A DNA stretch of 64,000 bases from Andrena cerasifolii (Eukaryota; Arthropoda; Insecta; Hymenoptera; Andrenidae): positions 2,418,001-2,482,000 of the forward strand of contig NC_135118.1 in the NCBI RefSeq assembly GCF_050908995.1, read 5' to 3'. Shown in pieces: positions 47,601 through 56,864 of this stretch (its first letter is position 1; every line of letters begins with the position of its first letter). The position numbers were made by a program, and so were the translations under genes. The notes under the pieces are model-generated. The model had not been told where the DNA came from. It made no database searches and saw only the letters and a list, made by a program, of their open reading frames with translations.

Positions 47601-50600
47601 CTTTTCGATATTTTTTCTTTTATAGCGATAAGAAACTCATTACTTAATTCAGTAGGTATACAATTTTTCTAAATTGTTAAATAAGAATTTAAGAGCACCT
47701 TCACCAGTAAATAATGTCGAATCTTCTCTACTGAGATTTTCTATTGTAATTCATATAGGTTCTAATGTTACTAATAAGACTTATTGTAAATTGTAGATGT
47801 GTTTATTCTGTCGCGATTTCCTAGACTTAAGTTTCTCGAGAAATCAGAAATAAGCAAATTTTAAAATTTCTCCAGAAATTGTCGAGAAAGAATTCTTGAG
47901 AAGAAACACTATGCATATATGTCCGAAAGTCTCTACATTTTAGACGGCTAAACAGTGGGCCTAAAATCTCGCGCTACGTGCAACCAATTCACTTCCAATT
48001 TTGCTTGCAGGATCGTAATAAGATTCCACATCGGCCAACGAGGGCTTTTTTTAATCCGATTCCCCATTTATTATTTATAAAGAAAGAAGGTGGCCTTTTC
48101 TCTCAGAAAAATGTAACTTTACCTTTGATCTCTCACCATTTCTTTATTTTCCAAAATTTTCAAAATCAGTCCCGTTGGACGATAGCTATTGACATACTTT
48201 ATAAGAAGATTTTATTGTTTTTGATCTCAGACACGACATACAGCTGCTTTCAGGCCCACCGTTTAGCCGTCTAAAGTCGAGAGACTTTCGGATATGTATG
48301 CATAACTTCCGAAAAACAATAGTTTTTTAACTGAAACTTTTTTTTAAGTAGTTCATAATACTATGCAAAAATAGTAAAAAAAACCGGGAAATCTTCATCA
48401 AGCCGTTGACTTGTAAAAAAATCCACAAAATGTACACATCTTCCGAGGGTTCAAACGGGTATACCCCCTTAAGGTGACCTTCCGGTCTAGACCCCCCCCC
48501 CCAAAATAGGCGATTTTTAGGAATTAATTAAAGGAAAACTACTACAGATATTTTAATGGGACTTTTAGCATTGTACTAAGGATGTCTTAAATTATAGAAA
48601 TATATTTTTTGTTTTATAATTAATCATTGCAGACGGCACTGGAGAGTGGTTAAAGTCAAGGCGTAAAAAAATTGATCCAAATCAGTGAGACCTGTATCTC
48701 CAAAAGTTATTATGCGATTCGACTGAAACATTTTTTATTTTGAAGAATATATTTCTGGCTACGGGGGATATCAGCAAAAAATTACAAAAATAACATTTTT
48801 TTTAGAAAATAACGGCACTTGAAGTTTGAAATCACTTTTCTCCTATATTTTTCGTCCTTTCAACGCCTTTGAAAATTATAAATTTTCTATTTTTGTATTT
48901 TTTCTGGTATCACCCCTAGCCAGAAGTATATACTTCAAAATAAAAAAAGTTGGAGTCGAATCGAATAATAACTTTTGCAAATACAGGTCCCACCGTTTTG
49001 AGAACACTGTTTCGAGAAAAACACTTTTAAAGGACAAAGTTAAGTCGCAGAGGGGATTAGTGACCTGCGAGTTTACAGCGTATGCCATACACCGTTGGAA
49101 AGATTTCGCCAAGACGAATCGATTGATACAATTTTTACTTTTGAAATCAGATAGGATCACCTCGTAAAATGCCCTCAAAGTTCGAGACTTTGTGGTTTTG
49201 AACAAAAGAAACCGGTAGTAAAATCCCATTCGGCCCGACAGACCTCGGGTAGGCACCTGAGGAAAAACCGATTTGCTGGGCGGCAAATGTGCCTCATGAC
49301 GTTTGCCCTATGGGCCCCTTTCCTATGATACCCAGTATAAAATCTCCAATGGATTAGTGGCCCATAGGGCAAACGCAGGCCCATCACGGCCCTGAAATTA
49401 ATGTCGTGGGGCACATTTGCCGCCCCTACCTGCTAGAGTATCGCTTGCATCCCTTGGTTTTCCCTCAGGTGCCTACCCGAGGTCCCTCGGGCCAAATGGT
49501 ATTTTACTACTTTCTTTTGTTCAAAACCGCAAAATCTCGAACTTTGAGGCCATTTTTCGAGGTGATCCACCTGATTTCGAAGTTAAAAATCGTATCAATC
49601 AATTCGCCATGGCGAGATCTTTCCAACGGTGTATAGCATACGCTGTAGGCTCGTAGGTCACTAATCCCCTCTGCGACTTAACATTGTCCTTTTACTTGGG
49701 CGCCGAGTGGCCGGTTGTTGCCCGTGCATTTGCCGTTACTCAAATGCCTATAACTTCAGGAATTTTACGAATCTCAACAAATCCTTTTAAACACGTATTC
49801 CAAAACGGTTGAACATTCGAAAAATGAAATGAACAAAAAATCAACTTTAAGACCGGAAGGTCCCCTTAATATAAATAAGTACCTGCATGTACATTCCGTA
49901 TATCTAAACTCTTCCTGATGTGCGCTTTCTCGTTCTTCTTCACCTGCTGAGAAAGCTTCGTAATTGATTTCGTAGTCGCTTCGTGTCTCTGTTCGTGATC
50001 CTGGTGGTCCGTCGCGACGCTTACTATCTCAACGAAATTGTCGGGGAATAAACCCACTCGACCTTTCAGCTCCCCTACCCACCAGCCCTAAAAATTGGTC
50101 GACATTCATTTCACATAGGTAATTTCTGGTTGAGTCTGGTACGCAAGTAAACAATTAATTATTCAACATTAATCATTTACATATATTGCACCTTGTCAGG
50201 GGCATCCTTAGAAAGAAGCGTTATTACTTCTCCTTCGGTCAGAGTCAGCTCGTCTTCGTTGACGGCGTCGTAAGGGAAAAGTACTTTACATATTTCTTTT
50301 CTATCTTGCTCTTTAGGTTTATCAGGCTCCTCGTAAACCGGAGGCGAGACAAAGTTCGACGGGAAAACGCCGACTCTGTTTTTAACTCTACCTCTCCACC
50401 ATCCTTCTTCCACTTCTCCCAAAAACTCTATAGAATCTTGAGGTATCAAAGGTAACTCGTCCTCGTAACACGGTTCGTACTTAAAAAGCACTTTGCAAAA
50501 TCGCTTCCTGGATCCCCCATTTTTCAAGGGAGCATCTTCGGATTTCGCACTGTTGACTCCTTCGCTCCCTCCGCTCCCCGTACTACCAACAGTTCCGCTC

Positions 50601-50889
50601 GACATCGAATCAATCACCTGAAATAATATCGTTCTTAAATATCAAATTCCTGTATCCACTGCACAATAAAAGCGAACGCAACTCGACACTGCGAAGAACA
50701 CTTTATTTTCGAAGGGATTGAAAGAACTACCTTGACAAAATTATCAGGGAACATGCCACGTTTGTCCCGCAAGGTGCCTTCCCACCACCCGCCTAACGTC
50801 ACTTTAATCTCCGTGATAACGTCCCCTTTCTTCAAAGTCAGCTCGTCGGGCTCTTGTGCTTCGTAGTTGTATTCTACGATCGCCTCCAT
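38578..50889 (-). CDS. cindr: cindr: CIN85/CD2AP-family SH3 adaptor, complete, eight coding exons
   Basis: Adaptor of the CIN85/CD2AP family, which links receptor endocytosis (Cbl, endophilin) to cortical actin through capping protein. Exons, in coding order: 50889-50731, 50617-50192, 50087-49883, 42706-42372, 41982-41881, 41233-41136, 40998-40818 and 38679-38578. They total 1608 nt (535 residues plus TAA) and every junction phase agrees. SH3-A is residues 1-53+ (YNYEAQEPDEL, GGWWEG, FPDNFV). SH3-B is in exon 2 (LFKYEP, EEGWWRG, FPSNFV). SH3-C spans exons 2-3 (LFPYDA, GWWVG, FPDNFV). Exon 4 holds a capping-protein-interaction-like motif LSHLTASRAKAPQRRRP, fitting LxHxTxxRPKx6P except A for P. 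Exons 5-8 end in a coiled coil (LLERIVALEEKQAVLQQTMG). The gene looks intact. Introns 3, 4, 5 and 7 are inflated by transposons. Alternative first exons for short isoforms cannot be judged. Confidence 0.93.
38716..40223. mobile_element. Long foldback in cindr intron 7, arms of about 700 bp
   Basis: The left arm starts GGACATTCCATACGAACTCG and the right arm ends with its near-complement CGAGTTCGCGTGGAATG. The arms pair almost end to end, meeting in a loop near 39420-39475. The right arm has an extra GC-rich patch (39730-39785). Transcribed with cindr it would form about 700 bp of double-stranded RNA. Confidence 0.8.
40818..40998 (-). CDS. cindr: cindr exon 7
   Basis: Acceptor GTAATCCAG, donor GTAAGTA. 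Begins with the last base of a Trp codon, then ITTPMSVAESINKIEVE onward through YVPYALYNELLER. Its internal ATG is not the gene start. Confidence 0.88.
41136..41233 (-). CDS. cindr: cindr exon 6
   Basis: Acceptor AATTTGTAG, donor GTAAAA. Encodes VQELKLNQLERRKIVSMD to RNSS and two bases of Trp. Reading through the donor gives an immediate TAA. Confidence 0.86.
41327..41846. mobile_element. hAT-like MITE (CAGAGTTGGGCATTATTCG family), copy 3
   Basis: Flanks CTGCAAAC (41319-41326) and CTGCAAGC (41847-41854) match at 7 of 8. Ends CAGAGTTAGGCATTATTCG and CGACTAATGCCCAACTCTG. It is longer than the other two copies because a hairpin element sits inside at 41512-41644. It occupies most of cindr intron 5. 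Confidence 0.8.
41512..41644. mobile_element. Hairpin MITE (TACACTAGACGTC ends), nested
   Basis: ACACTAGACGTCAAAACGGC pairs with GCCGATTCTGGCGCCTAGTG at the right. Inside, TTTGGCAACGTTGCATGTCA and its complement form a tight stem around a loop near 41570-41585. Confidence 0.65.
41881..41982 (-). CDS. cindr: cindr exon 5
   Basis: 34 codons, phase 0. EDNLANGNADTTLEQLREEE onward to KARRKAPW. Acceptor TCCAATAG, donor GTAATT. Confidence 0.86.
42060..42325. mobile_element. piggyBac-like MITE (CCCTTAACTGG ends), copy 2
   Basis: 266 bp, flanked by TTAA (42056-42059, 42326-42329), ends CCCTTAACTGGTATACTG and AGGATACCAATTAAGGG. Same family as 30616-30895. It makes up most of cindr intron 4. Confidence 0.8.
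42372..42706 (-). CDS. cindr: cindr exon 4, proline/serine linker and CPI-like motif
   Basis: Acceptor AAATCTAG, donor GTTAGT. Completes a split Glu codon, then SAKKTVPPSAVSSTPTSPG, a low-complexity linker, and LSHLTASRAKAPQRRRP. Confidence 0.87.
42818..43533. mobile_element. MITE (GGTCAGTCCACTGTG ends), nested in Tc1-like element
   Basis: GGGTCAGTCCACTGTGAAG at the left and CACAGTGGACTGATCCC at the right. Comparing the two Tc1-like ends shows that the host element continues on either side of it. No coding content. Confidence 0.7.
44450..44635. repeat. 11-bp minisatellite (ACATCGGTTCT/AAAACGGTTCT)
   Basis: About 15 tandem 11-bp units alternate two variants that differ only in the first four or five bases. 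It is part of the subterminal region of the hAT-like element, not an independent repeat. Confidence 0.85.
45582..45818. mobile_element. hAT-like MITE (CAGTGGCGGATTT ends), nested
   Basis: Perfect 8-bp flanks AGAACCGA at 45574-45581 and 45819-45826 (with the caveat that this resembles the host motif array). Ends CAGTGGCGGATTTAAGG and CAAATCCGCCACTG. A fragment of the same family lies at 60305-60361. Confidence 0.78.
46698..48468. mobile_element. TTAA element family D
   Basis: Ends GGGAGTATATCCGTTTGAAT and TTCAAACGGGTATACCCCC, TTAA at 46694-46697 and 48469-48472. Long mirrored arms, for example CTATTGTTTTTCGGAAGT at about 46846 and its complement at about 48307. A hAT-like element is nested at 46870-47909. 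Shares its right TTAA with the next element. Confidence 0.8.
46870..47909. mobile_element. hAT-like element with TTTCTCGAGAAA motifs, nested
   Basis: Perfect 8-bp duplication TATGCATA at 46862-46869 and 47910-47917. Ends CTGTGTTTCT and AGAAACAC. CTCGAGAAAT-type motifs recur at about 46910, 46943, 47835 and 47880. The middle is AT-rich with no convincing transposase. Confidence 0.75.
48473..49865. mobile_element. TTAA element family A, copy 2
   Basis: Ends GGTGACCTTCCGGTCTAG and CCGGAAGGTCCCC, TTAA at 48469-48472 and 49866-49869. The interior matches 23630-24363. Contains the palindromic MITE 49029-49692. Its right TTAA lies 13 bp inside intron 3 from the cindr exon 3 donor. Confidence 0.8.
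49029..49692. mobile_element. Long-arm palindromic MITE (GTTAAGTCGCAGAGGGG family), copy 2
   Basis: Arms of about 300 bp from AAAGGACAAAGTTAAGTCGC to its complement ending TTAACATTGTCCTTT. Possible duplication TTTTA on both sides. Better preserved than copy 1 at 15137-16597. Confidence 0.8.
49883..50087 (-). CDS. cindr: cindr exon 3, end of SH3-C
   Basis: Acceptor AATTTTTAG, donor GTACTT. GWWVGELKGRVGLFPDNFV completes the third SH3 domain, followed by a charged linker to NVHA and one base of a split Glu codon. Confidence 0.9.
50192..50617 (-). CDS. cindr: cindr exon 2, SH3-B and first half of SH3-C
   Basis: 142 codons, phase 0. Acceptor TATTATTTCAG, donor GTGCAA. Starts VIDSMSSGTVG, then SH3-B (KRFCKVLFKYEP to FPSNFVSPP) and the start of SH3-C (ICKVLFPYDAVNEDEL to KDAPDK). 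Confidence 0.92.
50731..50889 (-). CDS. cindr: cindr exon 1, start codon and SH3-A
   Basis: 53 codons from ATG (50889) to donor GTAGTT. MEAIVEYNYEAQEPDEL matches the conserved N-terminus of CIN85/CD2AP, which begins at the first SH3 domain, so this start is well supported. Confidence 0.92.
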
Positions 50890-52146
50890 TTTCTCCCCTA
50901 CCTCTAGCGACGGTGGAAACTTTCTAGCGCATGAATATCAAGATATTTTGTCTGCGACAAGTGGACACCAGTTGATGCCAGGAACGGAGCGGGCAGTGGC
51001 AGTAGCTGACTATACGCACACAGGCGTGCGAACGGAATATACGTGCAACGAGTGACAAGAGATGGCAGAGCCCCTGGATTAAGTAACATTCATCAGATAA
51101 AAGTTACGCCGACGGATCTATGTACGCGGGCAGCACGACGCGAGAGCCTTAATCGTTCCCCTTGTTAGCGAGTCCTTGTTCCAGACGAACGGGTCAACCT
51201 TCGTGAAAAAAGCAGGCCGAACACAAAACGTAGCATACGTATGAGCCGAGATAAGATACGCGTCGGTGGGAATCATTTGTCCCCCGCGGATCCTCCGCCT
51301 TTCGCACCACTGCGCGAACGTGTCGTATTCATTCTATCGGAATAATATGTAAAAGCCGCGCGACGTTGGACGCTGAGAATTTAGGCGTATCCCGCATTCG
51401 GTTGACAGCTCGACGTATCTGTCATCGCGGCCATCTTGGGCACCCGAACTCGAGTAAACTTCGTGGTGCAACTTCTGCGGCGAGGCGCGCATGCTAACCT
51501 ATCGGCGAGTCAAAGAACGCGCCAAACGTAATCCGTGATTCATATTCGCGGTACTGGCGAGGCTTGTCAATGAGAATCGTCGCGGTAAGGCATTCCAGCG
51601 CGATACCGTGCGCGTCGATGATTCACGGAACATGCTTCTCCATCGACTGAATTACGATTGTAAGGATACTGCTTTGCATAGTTTACATACGCGTCTACCA
51701 TCGATCTAAGTAGTTCAGTTCCGGAGATGTAGGTTACCTACCGACATCCATTTATCGCGGCTCCTGTGCCGAAAGTTGATGCGCCGCCGAAGTAAAGGTT
51801 CATGGGAAAATACCGTATCACTCGTCGTACATTTTCGAGCCGCTGATTCATTCTAATCGGCTTGCCTCTTATCAAAAAAGACACTCGTGTATCGGGTATG
51901 CGCAGAGCATACAAAGTTTCCCGTGTATACCTGCGTTCGGGCCGCGCTTTAACGAGGTCATCTCGTAAAACGTTCTATAGTGGCATTATTATTCCACGGG
52001 TGAAGTACCCTTTACTTTACAATGGCTGTGAAGATTACAGTATGACGGTATGACACGTGCTAATAAGTGGGACATAAAACAAGAGATTTACATACAAGTA
52101 ACGGGCATTGCGGAGCGATTGGTTTTGATGGAAAGATGTTGTCCAG
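50890..52146. promoter_or_regulatory. cindr 5' flank, CpG-rich
   Basis: About 1.2 kb upstream of the cindr ATG, clearly richer in G+C and CpG than the window average between about 51090 and 51700. It presumably contains the 5'UTR and promoter. No TATA box or gene on either strand was recognised. Confidence 0.35.
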
Positions 52147-52663
52147 TAGGGCGGAGCGATATTATATAGGCAAAAATTTAAATTTGAATTTTTAAGTCAA
52201 ATATATTAGTAAAATAATTTTGGAAAAATGTTCATGTCTGCAGGTTCCTTTTTCTCCTGACAATGATTATATGATTATTAGAGAGGTATCGACTAGTGGT
52301 ACTACACTTCTGTAGTCGGCGACTAGACGGCAAAAAAGGCCGATTGATCAGCCTTGAATTTTTACTAAAAGTCTGATGACTTGATAAGGCATAGAAATAA
52401 ATGTATAATGTTCTTCCTTTTCTGTCGTTACTAATGACTCATTAGTATAATTTTAATATTTTTGAATATTAGCACGTAACATAATTGTAATTAATTATAC
52501 ATATTTTATATTATTATTACAAAATGTTTTTATTTATCAAAGGCAAATTGTGATGAAAGAATGTTAAATTTTCTGCTCGGTCAGGAAGGAGGCGGTTTCT
52601 TTTGGTCTCGTATATGTTGCCAGCATCGAAAAATGTCCAAACACGTGATTTTCTTTTCGACAT

Positions 52664-53676
52664 AGGCCGGTAAGGTGAATGTCCCAATTTCTGCTCATGT
52701 CCCCATTTCTGCTCATTTCGTATTTTTCTTATTATTATAAGCGTCACGTTTGTAATATAGTTACAACAAAATAATTCTAAATTATTTGAATATTTACGCG
52801 AGTGTTGCACGAGCTTAGGGCTAATCAAAGTGCAGCATAAGCAACGAAAAACTTTTAAAATGAGAGACTCATGATTTTTCGACCATGTTTTAACTGGTTG
52901 TGGTAATGAACAGGGCCACTATTGGTATTTGATAATTGGGCAGAAAATAGTTTTTGCAGTAAAAGTTCTTATTCAATAATAAAAACAGATACTGTATTGT
53001 GTTCTGGATGTAGATTTTGTACTATTTTTAATCTTTTTTAAGTAGAATACAGGTGATTAGGTTTAGGGTCAACTGAATCACCGTTATGTCCGCATTTCTA
53101 CTCACCAAAATTTTAGTAACATAACCTCACAATTCAATGTACGCTGTAACCTCTATTTCTATCCGAAGGCATTTTATTTTTTGTTTATCATTATTTTATG
53201 CTTTACTGTTGTGTTATAAAATATCTCCATAAAAGATGTAACTTATTTTAACCTGAAAAGGCAACACATTATGTGAGCAGAAATTGGTACAAATGGTGAG
53301 TAGAAATACGTACATCGCTATTTTTCGTGAGCAGAAATACGGACATTTCGAGCATTATATTTAATTACAAATTACTAGTAGTTAAACATCTGGGAATATC
53401 TTTCTTAAATAGTTTTCGACTGGTTGATTTATTATTAAAGAATTAATCAATTACTCTGCAAATTTTCATCACAAACAAATTTTTTACACCTTCTTTCTGA
53501 CGAGTAACCTCTTAAATGAGCAGAAATTGGGACATTCACCTTATTCATAGTCGCTATTTATTCTTAAGCAAATGCTTAAGCATGCGGCATCCTCTACTAA
53601 CCTAGTAGCTAGTAAAGGATTCCGAATGTTTAAGCATTTGCTTAAGAATAAGTAGCGACTATAAATACCGGCCATA
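52664..53676. mobile_element. Palindromic MITE (GGCCGGTATT ends), split by a TA element
   Basis: Once 52673-53541 is removed, GGCCGGTATTCATAGTCGC faces GCGACTATAAATACCGGCC, with ATTCTTAAGCAAATGCTTAA mirrored inside around a loop near 53590-53620. Confidence 0.7.
52673..53541. mobile_element. TA-flanked MITE (AGGTGAATGTCCCAATTTC ends), innermost
   Basis: AGGTGAATGTCCCAATTTC at the left, GAAATTGGGACATTCACCT at the right, TA on both sides. TGAGCAGAAAT-type motifs recur at both ends and near 53275-53345. Tc1/mariner-like. Confidence 0.75.
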
Positions 53677-54481
53677 GTGGGCACAATCTTTATTTATTTG
53701 CTTACACGGAGAATAACGACACGCAGCCGGCAAATACAGAAAACAAAAACGAAACGACAGATCCATCAAGGCTGCATGGCGGGTAATCCGATAACGCACG
53801 AAATACAACGCAAACGAACGACCGACTACTAAAATAGTCTGCTTACGGTCAACTATTCGGGTGTCTTGGGGGACGATTAATCGGCTAGTCGGCTATTCGG
53901 CCAAAACACTAGTGGGTACATCTCTAATGATTATACGATTATTTAGCAGAAAAAGGAACCTGCAGACATGAATATTTTTCCAAAATTTTTTTACAGTTGT
54001 GTTTGGTTAATCAAAAGACAACTGCCAGGCCAATTGAAAATTCAAATTTAAATTTTTCGCTCCGCCTTATTGTCCAGCTCACTTCCCACGCATTTTGAAA
54101 ATCTGAATTACTATATTTTCTGTTAGATACTTGTGATAGTAGTATCACTAGATGGGCGAGGTTTTTCGGGTGCAAATGAAACTAAATACGACTCAAGTCA
54201 GGCTACTTTTATTTATACGCAATTCGATTCGCTCCTGAATTCGAGATATCGCGATTAAACTCATTTTTATCAGGAGAATCTCGCAGACAGATTAAAAGCT
54301 ACATAAACTGAAATTTTCATTAGTAGATAACTCATCTTATAAGTTCAGTTGCCACGTGCGTGATGGATTAAGCTCGTTGTTTTCAAAGTAAACATTCGAC
54401 GGCTTTGGGGCAATATTTTCGATGATTCCCAGGAAATATCGACGCGAAGATACGCTAAAGCCATGCACAGGGTGGGAATCT

Positions 54482-54606
54482 AAAGGCACATCCAGACGCT
54501 GATGCAAGAGTCATGAAACACTGCTGCATGCATGACAATACAGGTTTCATTACTCTTGCATGCAGCAGTGTTTCATGACTCTTGCATCAGCGTCTGGATG
54601 TGCCTT
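54482..54606. mobile_element. Hairpin element, arms of about 50 bp
   Basis: AAGGCACATCCAGACGCTGA runs into TGCAAGAGTCATGAAACACT and is mirrored perfectly to 54606 around a loop near 54536-54552. It directly precedes the ACAGGGTCA element. Confidence 0.75.
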
Positions 54607-54618
54607 AAGTGCTGATAT

Positions 54619-56264
54619 ACAGGGTCAGCGTTTAATCCTGCAACCCGTGCTCGCGCGAACTTGTGACATGGCAACAGCGCCTCACGGACGCATTCCACTA
54701 CACCCTGCACTGGCCCAGCGGAGAGCTGCCAGCGACCGCTGGATAGCAGTGATGCCCGAGCTCCAAAAATTTTAGGATGGTCTCTTTTAAATTAACGTCG
54801 CAAAGAGCTATTGGGAATTTCCCGGCCCAGGTAATCGAGCCGCGCGCTCCGCTTTTATGATCGGTTTACCACTCGCACCTCAGATTACTGTAATGAGGTT
54901 TGAAAATAATGTCGACTGATCTCGTATCCGTCTTAATTTAAAAAATTTTAGCTACGACAGGGTTGACCGCGGCGCTATACCCTTGTACGGAGAGATTTTT
55001 CGCCACCTGCGCGTAAAAGCCACAATAATGGCGCATCGTTCCAAAAAATGACATTAACGGGAGCCGGTATAGGCGTGGCGTTGAGTAGTTAAAAGGTTAA
55101 AACATTGAGACACAAAAATTGTTGAAAATAATTAAAACACTACAATCAAAGACACGTCCTATTAGTTACCCGTTACGTCCGATCTATGCATGCACTCCAT
55201 TAATGATAAAATTATAAAAAAGAAAGAAAACAAGAACAATAGATTCGACGGTCTGCAGAACTAACATAATTGAATAAAAATTTAATTTCTCAATTTCTGA
55301 AAGTTATGATACAGAAACATCTAGCCTATTGTCTATCAACACCGCGAATTTTAAAAGCAGCATTAAATACAGTATCAAATAAACAGTTTGCAAAAGCTTA
55401 TCACAACAATTATGGTTAAAAAATTGATAGAAACAAAATTAAGTAAATGTAAAATATGTTGAATTATCCAACATTAAGGGGGAATAATTTTGTCTCATTT
55501 TTCGGCGCAAATTGCATTCCAATACAGTATTTCCTCGTTACGGGCTCGGTTTGGTCTACACGATACGGACTTTTCGCTATCCGCACCACTTCTGTCTCAC
55601 TCTTGTCTGGCGAAGGCGGGAGCGAGATGGAACGAGAGCGAGCGAGAGGCACTGAAAGCGAGCGAGGACGATACGAGACAGACGAGACGCGTTGATGTTT
55701 TGTCTCGCTCCGTCTTTCGGACGCCTAACACTCTGTCCTTTGCGTGCGCGACGGGCGTGCACGATGGTCGCAAGCGCTTACCGTGAGCCGGGCCTGTGTC
55801 AAGATTTTGCGAAGCGGTTTTCGTGCTCACGGTAAGCGCTTGCGTCTATCGCGCACGCTCGCCGCGCACGCAGTGTTTCATCTCGCTCCCCCCTTCGACC
55901 AGAAAGAAGCGAGAAACGAACACTCGGAATTAGGGCTTTGTTCACGATACGGGCTCAACGCCGGTCCCGACCAGCGAGCCGCTAACGAGGAAATACTGTA
56001 TCTTTTATATTTCAAGCGTTATACGAAAAAGGCCCCAAATTTTTCAGCCCGGGCCGGGAAATTCTGAATAGCTCTTTGCGACGTTAATTTGAAAGAGACC
56101 GTCCCAAAATTCTCGAAGCTCGGGCATCTCTGCTGTCCAGTGGTCGCTGGCAGCTCTCCGAACGCCGGGACGGTGCATGGTTGTAGTGGAATGCGTCCGT
56201 GAGGCGCTGTTGCCATTTTATAAGTTCACGCGAACGCGGGTTGCAGGATAAAACGCTGACCCTG
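54619..56264. mobile_element. ACAGGGTCA-terminus element, copy 3 (inverted orientation)
   Basis: Starts ACAGGGTCAGCGTTTAATCC and ends GATAAAACGCTGACCCTG. The interior is the reverse of copies 1 and 2. Interrupted by the TA element 55525-55998. Confidence 0.75.
55525..55998. mobile_element. GC-rich pogo/Tigger-like TA element, nested
   Basis: Ends CAGTATTTCCTCGTTACG and CTAACGAGGAAATACTG with TA on both sides (55523-55524, 55999-56000). The CAGTA...CTCGTTA terminus resembles pogo/Tigger ends. It contains short inverted pairs such as GCAAGCGCTTACCGTGAGC at about 55770. Open frames through it look like composition effects. Confidence 0.72.
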
Positions 56265-56266
56265 CA

Positions 56267-56864
56267 CAGTTAGTAAAAAAGTATTTGGACCCTTTTAAAA
56301 TGGCATAATTTTTTTAGAATTAGTCCAAGTGACATGAGTTTCTTTCAGAAGCTAGAAGGATTAGTTTGCTAAGTGACGTGTTTCGTTATTTTGAAAATAA
56401 AATGCATTTAGTCGGAATAACAAAAACAATAGTAAAGGTCGATTTTTAAACTTTCTTTTGTGAGCCTGTAATGAAAATTCAAAAAACCCGTTTCTAGATT
56501 GAAGTAAGGTCGAAAATCGCGAAATTCTCGAAATCAGTGATTTTCGACCTTATTCTGCGATCTTTAAGCGTTTATAGCTCAGAGCAACGTTAATCAATTT
56601 TTATGAAAATTTAGGCATGTATGTAACTTACTTCAATCTAAAAACGAGTTTTTTTTAATTTTCATTAGAGGTACAAGTTTAACAAACGACCTTTACTATT
56701 TTTTTTTGCTATTCCGACCAAATGCATTTTTTCAAAACGACGAAACACGTCGCTTAGTCAAACTAATCCTTCTATCTTCTAAAAATAAAACTCATGTCGT
56801 TTGGACTAATTCTAAAAAAGTTATGCGATTTTAAAAAGCGTCCAAATACTTTATTTACTAACTG
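56267..56864. mobile_element. Tc1/mariner-like MITE (CAGTTAGTAAAAAAGTATTTGG ends, in part)
   Basis: Left CAGTTAGTAAAAAAGTATTT and right AAATACTTTATTTACTAACTG. Arms of over 200 bp pair, and TA follows the right end. It abuts the ACAGGGTCA element, which may have cost it its left TA. Confidence 0.75.

Larger units (their letters stand above)
52279..53925. mobile_element. hAT-like element with CTAGTCGGC motifs, nested
   Basis: Perfect 8-bp duplication ATGATTAT at 52271-52278 and 53926-53933. Ends TAGAGAGGTATCGACTAGTG and CACTAGTGGGTACATCTCTA. GACTAG/CTAGTC and GGCCGA/TCGGCC motifs crowd the ends. Confidence 0.82.
52147..54070. mobile_element. MITE with GGGCGGAGCGA ends, host of a nested stack
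   Basis: GTAGGGCGGAGCGA near 52147 pairs with TCGCTCCGCCTTATT ending at about 54070, and about 130 bp of each arm (for example CTGCAGGTTCCTTTTTCTCC and its complement) is mirrored. GTCCA flanks both ends. It encloses 52279-53925. Confidence 0.7.

Noticed and set aside
48826..49286. 113- and 136-codon frames sharing KSQRGLVTC and RNxRFVLA-like stretches with frames at 15172, 16197 and 18409
   Set aside because: The similarity comes from copies of one palindromic MITE; the frames occur on both strands and are not conserved as protein.
50186..50455. 89-codon plus-strand frame
   Set aside because: Antisense to cindr exon 2, which encodes clear SH3 domains on the minus strand.
55456..56067. Several overlapping open frames rich in Arg and Ser
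   Set aside because: They lie in the GC-rich nested TA element and are open in many frames on both strands, as expected from composition.
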